Of a stretch of DNA of 8,905 nt, positions 6,762 through 8,905 are shown piece by piece. A program made the translations under genes and the position numbers. The notes beneath the pieces were generated by a model, which worked only from the letters and a program-made list of their open reading frames with translations, ran no database searches and was not told where the DNA came from. Origin of the DNA: Dehalococcoides mccartyi (GTDB taxonomy: Bacteria; Chloroflexota; Dehalococcoidia; UBA2979). Numbering within the stretch: position 1 is the stretch's first letter; every line of letters starts with the position of its first letter. The stretch is from NCBI GenBank assembly GCA_945888895.1, contig CAMDAY010000080.1:1-8905 (forward strand). The letters run 5' to 3'.

Positions 6762-8069
6762 ATGGACTACGCGAACGAGACCTTCCTGGACCGCCCGGTG
6801 GACCGCCGGTCGTTCATCAAGCGCGGCATCGCCTTCGTCGGTGCCAGCGCGTATACGCCCCCCGCCTTCCTCCGCGCCGTCTTTGACGAGGAGACACGCC
6901 CGCTCACGCCCGCGTCCGTAGTCGACTACGCCGCGAAGCGTCACGTACTCGTCGTCCTCCAGATGGCCGGCGGCAACGACGGGCTGAACACTGTGATCCC
7001 CGTTGGGGATCGCGCCTACTTCGACGCCCGACCGACGATCGCGCTCAACCCGGAGGCCTCGCTGCCGCTCGCGCAGGGCTTTGCGCTCAACCCGGCGATG
7101 ACCGGCATGAAGACGCTCTACGACCGCGGCCAGCTCGGCGTCGTCCTCGGTGTTGGGTACCCGAACCCCAACCGCTCCCACTTCCGCTCGATGGACATCT
7201 GGCACTCGGCGTCGATGGACGAGACCACCGACACCGGCTGGATCGGCCGGCTCCTCGACGCGACGAAGCACGAGCAGGACTCGATGTGGCGCGCGGCGAA
7301 CATCGGCTCGCAGCAGGCGCTCTCGCTGCGCAGCCAGTCGTCGTTCGTCCCCTCGCTCGGATCGGTGCCTGACTACGTCTTCCAGACGGACAACAGCTTC
7401 CGTGCCGAAGGCCCCCGCCGGCAGCAGAGCTTCCTCCAGCTGCAACGGCAGGCCGAGGCACTCGCGGTGCAGGCGGAGTACGGCAGCCAGCTCGCGTTCG
7501 TTTCGAAGACCGGCCTCGATGCGTACCAGTCGACCGTCGATCTGCACGCGGCGGTCACCGAGTACAAGACGACGGTCACCTACCCGACGACACCGCTGGC
7601 GAGCGCGCTCAAGACCTCGGCGCAGTTGATCACCTCGAACCTTGCGACGGGCGTGTGCTACGTGACGACCGGTGGGTTTGACACGCACTCGAACCAGCAG
7701 GTGACGCAGAACGGGCTCCTCGGCGGGGTGTCGAACGCGCTGCTGGCCTTCTACGACGACCTGCAGGCGCAGGGCATCGCCGACCAGGTGACGACGGTCG
7801 TGTGGAGCGAGTTCGGCCGCCGCGTGAAGGAGAATGGTTCACGGGGCACCGACCATGGCACCGCCAACCCGATGTTCGTCGTCGGTGGCGGCGTGCGTCC
7901 CGGAATGCACGGCGAGCAGCCGTCCGTCGCGAACCTCGACGGCAGCGGGGACCTCAAGTACACGACTGACTTCAGGTCGGTGTATGCGTCCGTGATCGCG
8001 CAGCGCTTCAAGATCGACCCGAAGGATGTTCTCGGCGGGTCGTACCCCGCGCTGCCCCTGTACGCGTAG
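6762..8069 (+). CDS. DUF1501 family protein with twin-arginine-like N-terminus
   Basis: The 435-residue product is a full-length DUF1501 protein, a family placed in the alkaline phosphatase/sulfatase-like superfamily. The N-terminus carries DRRSFIKRG (14-22) and a mildly hydrophobic stretch to about residue 40, which looks like a twin-arginine export signal although the core is weak. Conserved-looking blocks are LQMAGGNDGLN (66-76), NRSHFRSMDIWHSA (137-150), GGFDTH (304-309), WSEFGRR (348-354), GTDHGTANP (362-370) and DFRSVYAS (403-410). D72, D307, H309, D364 and H365 are plausible metal ligands by analogy with the superfamily; this is inference. The ATG at 6762 has AAGGAG (6749-6754) with a 7-base spacer. 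The gene follows DUF1800 by 18 bp in one unit and ends shortly before the hairpin region. If exported by Tat it would act folded in the periplasm or outside the cell. No substrate is known. Confidence 0.92.
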   Translation: MDYANETFLDRPVDRRSFIKRGIAFVGASAYTPPAFLRAVFDEETRPLTPASVVDYAAKRHVLVVLQMAGGNDGLNTVIPVGDRAYFDARPTIALNPEASLPLAQGFALNPAMTGMKTLYDRGQLGVVLGVGYPNPNRSHFRSMDIWHSASMDETTDTGWIGRLLDATKHEQDSMWRAANIGSQQALSLRSQSSFVPSLGSVPDYVFQTDNSFRAEGPRRQQSFLQLQRQAEALAVQAEYGSQLAFVSKTGLDAYQSTVDLHAAVTEYKTTVTYPTTPLASALKTSAQLITSNLATGVCYVTTGGFDTHSNQQVTQNGLLGGVSNALLAFYDDLQAQGIADQVTTVVWSEFGRRVKENGSRGTDHGTANPMFVVGGGVRPGMHGEQPSVANLDGSGDLKYTTDFRSVYASVIAQRFKIDPKDVLGGSYPALPLYA

Positions 8070-8100
8070 ACGTCGAGGTTCGCGCGGGGAAGCCCGGAAC

Positions 8101-8142
8101 CCTCGCCCCAACCCTCCCCCGTAAAGGGGGAGGGGGCCGAGG
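8101..8142. repeat. REP-like inverted repeat, copy 1
   Basis: CCCTCCCCC (8112-8120) pairs perfectly with GGGGGAGGG (8126-8134) around the loop GTAAA. CCTCG (8101-8105) pairs with CGAGG (8138-8142) further out. The left flank GAACCCTCGCCCC (8097-8109) recurs at 8168-8180, which shows that the two hairpins are related. It lies 31 bp after the DUF1501 stop, so it may help end transcription, but no T-tract follows directly. G/C palindromes of this type often occur as dispersed intergenic repeats. Confidence 0.65.
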
Positions 8143-8170
8143 GGCAGAGCGGGCAAAGCCGCCTTCAGAA

Positions 8171-8197
8171 CCCTCGCCCCCTTTGAGGGGGAGAGGG
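8171..8197. repeat. REP-like inverted repeat, copy 2
   Basis: CCCTC-G-CCCCC (8171-8181) pairs with GGGGG-A-GAGGG (8187-8197) around the loop TTTGA, with a single G/A mismatch. It shares the 13-base block GAACCCTCGCCCC with copy 1, offset by 71 bases, in the same orientation. The tandem pair suggests a duplicated or paired dispersed repeat unit. Confidence 0.65.
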
Positions 8198-8310
8198 CAG
8201 GGTGAGGGCCTCCGCCCCATCGCGGCGCTCGCACGGGGTTGCCGTCTCCGGTGTTCGGTTCTGCTGCTCGCTAGGAACGTACGATTCCGCCGGGAGTGTG
8301 AGGGGCGCAG

Positions 8311-8340
8311 CTTTTCACAGTTGGTTTCTTTTCCTCTGAA
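8311..8340 (+). terminator. T-rich patch, possible end of rightward transcription
   Basis: About 19 of 30 bases are A or T, including CTTTTC and GGTTTCTTTTCC, in sharp contrast to the G/C-rich surroundings. The T bias is on the plus strand, which suits termination of transcripts coming from DUF1501. No good stem directly precedes it (GGAA 8274-8277 with TTCC 8285-8288 is the nearest, and it is weak), so an intrinsic terminator is only a possibility. Confidence 0.25.
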
Positions 8341-8353
8341 CCCCTGCCGCGCC

Positions 8354-8371
8354 GGGAGGGGTGGGGGTGGG
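8354..8371 (+). other. G-quadruplex motif with one-base loops
   Basis: The plus strand reads GGG-A-GGGG-T-GGGGG-T-GGG: four G runs of three or more with single-base loops, the most stable arrangement in the usual G4 rule. It lies about 33 bases past the stop of the leftward CoA-transferase gene. The G-rich strand is the template for that gene, so a structure here could hinder polymerase leaving the gene. Confidence 0.55.
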
Positions 8372-8403
8372 CCGCCCCGCTTGAGCACCTCGACCTGTCG
8401 ACG

Positions 8404-8905
8404 CTAGATCACCCCGTCCGCGCGCAGCTGCGCGATCTCCGCTGCCTCGTACCCCAGCTCGCGCAGCACGTCGTCCGTGTCCGCGCCGAGGTCGTGCGCG
8501 GCGCTGCGGACGGACGCCGGCGTGCGCGAGAGCGTGACCGGGTGGCGCTGCACCTCCAGTGTGCCGAGCGCGGGATGGTCGACCGTCGCCGTCAGGCCGA
8601 GGTGGCGCACCTGCTCATCCTCGAACACCTGCTGGATGTCGAGGATCGGGCCACAGGGGACGCCGATCTCGTTCATCGCGGCGACCCACTCAGCGCTCGT
8701 GCGGTGCTTCACCGGCGCGGAGAGCAAGGGGTTCAGCGCGGCGCGGTTCTTCGAGCGGTCGGGGCCGGTCACGAAGCGCGGGTCATCGATGAGCTCCGGC
8801 ACGCCGAGGAGCTCGCAGAGCTTGCGCCACATCACCTGGCCGGTGGTGGCGATGTTGATGTAGCCGTCGCTCGTCTCGTACACGCCTGTCGGGATCGTCG
8901 TCGGG
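8404..8905 (-). CDS. CaiB/BaiF (family III) CoA-transferase, C-terminal part (runs off window)
   Basis: The last 166 residues of a family III CoA-transferase are visible; the gene begins beyond base 8905. The frame is open to the edge and starts PTTIPTGVYETSDGYINIA, the block that follows the catalytic domain in this family. EWVAAMNEIGVPCGPILDIQQVFEDEQ, HPALGTLEVQRHPVTLS and the ending VLRELGYEAAEIAQLRADGVI are typical of the C-terminal region. A GTG at 8883 (GVYETSD) is internal, not a start, because the family match continues upstream of it. The catalytic Asp lies outside the window. The gene faces the DUF1800-DUF1501 unit and is separate from the leftward operon, so it need not act in the same pathway. 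It resembles the C-terminal end of the tandem enzyme (LLLELGYDHNAIARLRAAGVV) as expected of a paralogue. The acid substrate is unknown. Confidence 0.9.
   Translation of the reverse strand, partial: PTTIPTGVYETSDGYINIATTGQVMWRKLCELLGVPELIDDPRFVTGPDRSKNRAALNPLLSAPVKHRTSAEWVAAMNEIGVPCGPILDIQQVFEDEQVRHLGLTATVDHPALGTLEVQRHPVTLSRTPASVRSAAHDLGADTDDVLRELGYEAAEIAQLRADGVI

Larger units (their letters stand above)
8070..8403. other. Convergent intergenic region with hairpins and G-run clusters
   Basis: This 334-bp stretch lies between the ends of the rightward DUF1501 gene and the leftward CoA-transferase gene. No convincing gene is present; the open frames here have no family resemblance and overlap the repeats. 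It holds two related G/C hairpins (8101-8142, 8171-8197), three clusters of four G runs on the plus strand (8126-8153, 8187-8208, 8354-8371) and a T-rich patch (8311-8340). It probably serves to end transcription from both sides. Confidence 0.7.

Noticed and set aside
6995..7011. Perfect inverted repeat GATCCCC-GTT-GGGGATC
   Set aside because: It is inside DUF1501 just after the GGNDGLN block, in frame with conserved protein sequence and with no T-tract. Chance is the simplest explanation.
5370..7688. 772-codon minus-strand open frame
   Set aside because: It covers DUF1800 and part of DUF1501 in antisense, has low-complexity Arg/Val/Glu/His composition and no recognisable domain. It is a codon-bias shadow.
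8097..8197. CRISPR-like repeat-spacer layout
   Set aside because: There are only two copies of a 13-base block with different flanks, made of G/C palindromes; no regular spacing and no cas genes.
8008..8388. 126-codon minus-strand frame across the convergent intergenic region
   Set aside because: It translates the hairpin repeats into Pro/Arg/Gly-rich sequence, overlaps the DUF1501 3' end, and has no supporting ribosome site or family resemblance.

Overview
The window is GC-rich chromosomal-type bacterial DNA. It holds six protein genes, two of them cut by the window edges. There are no RNA genes, transposases, phage genes or CRISPR repeats that I can see. Third codon positions are strongly G/C, so long open frames also appear antisense to most real genes; I treat these as shadows. 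The gene mix (tandem and single CaiB/BaiF CoA-transferases, an SCP2-type thiolase, a membrane protein fused to a spermidine-synthase-like domain, and a DUF1800-DUF1501 pair) is typical of high-GC environmental bacteria. Chloroflexota of the Dehalococcoidia/SAR202 type fit well, but this is a guess from gene content and not proven by the sequence.

Left part, minus strand, positions 1-5172. Read in transcription order, a polytopic membrane protein with a C-terminal spermidine-synthase-like domain (5172-3019) is followed after 43 bp by an 809-residue protein made of two CoA-transferase family III domains (2975-546). After another 67 bp comes a thiolase-like gene (479 to beyond base 1). The short gaps and shared direction suggest one operon. 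The last two genes point to acyl-CoA chemistry: CoA transfer onto an acid, then thiolytic cleavage or a related step. The role of the first gene in that pathway is unknown.

Middle, 5173-5381. This is a divergent intergenic region that should hold promoters for both directions. It contains a possible 13-codon leader ORF with a perfect AGGAGG just ahead of the rightward genes.

Right part, plus strand, 5382-8069. This is a two-gene unit, DUF1800 then DUF1501, 18 bp apart. The DUF1501 protein has a twin-arginine-like N-terminus and metal-site motifs of the alkaline-phosphatase-like superfamily. The DUF1800 protein has no visible export signal. Such pairs are widespread, but their biochemical role is not established.

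Far right. The convergent intergenic region 8070-8403 carries two related G/C hairpins (REP-like), three G-quadruplex-type G-run clusters on the plus strand and a T-rich patch. It is followed by the C-terminal part of a second, single-domain CoA-transferase on the minus strand (8404 to beyond 8905). I found no clear defence or mobile system. The most interesting items are the asymmetric tandem CoA-transferase, the DUF1800/DUF1501 pair and the structured convergent intergenic region.
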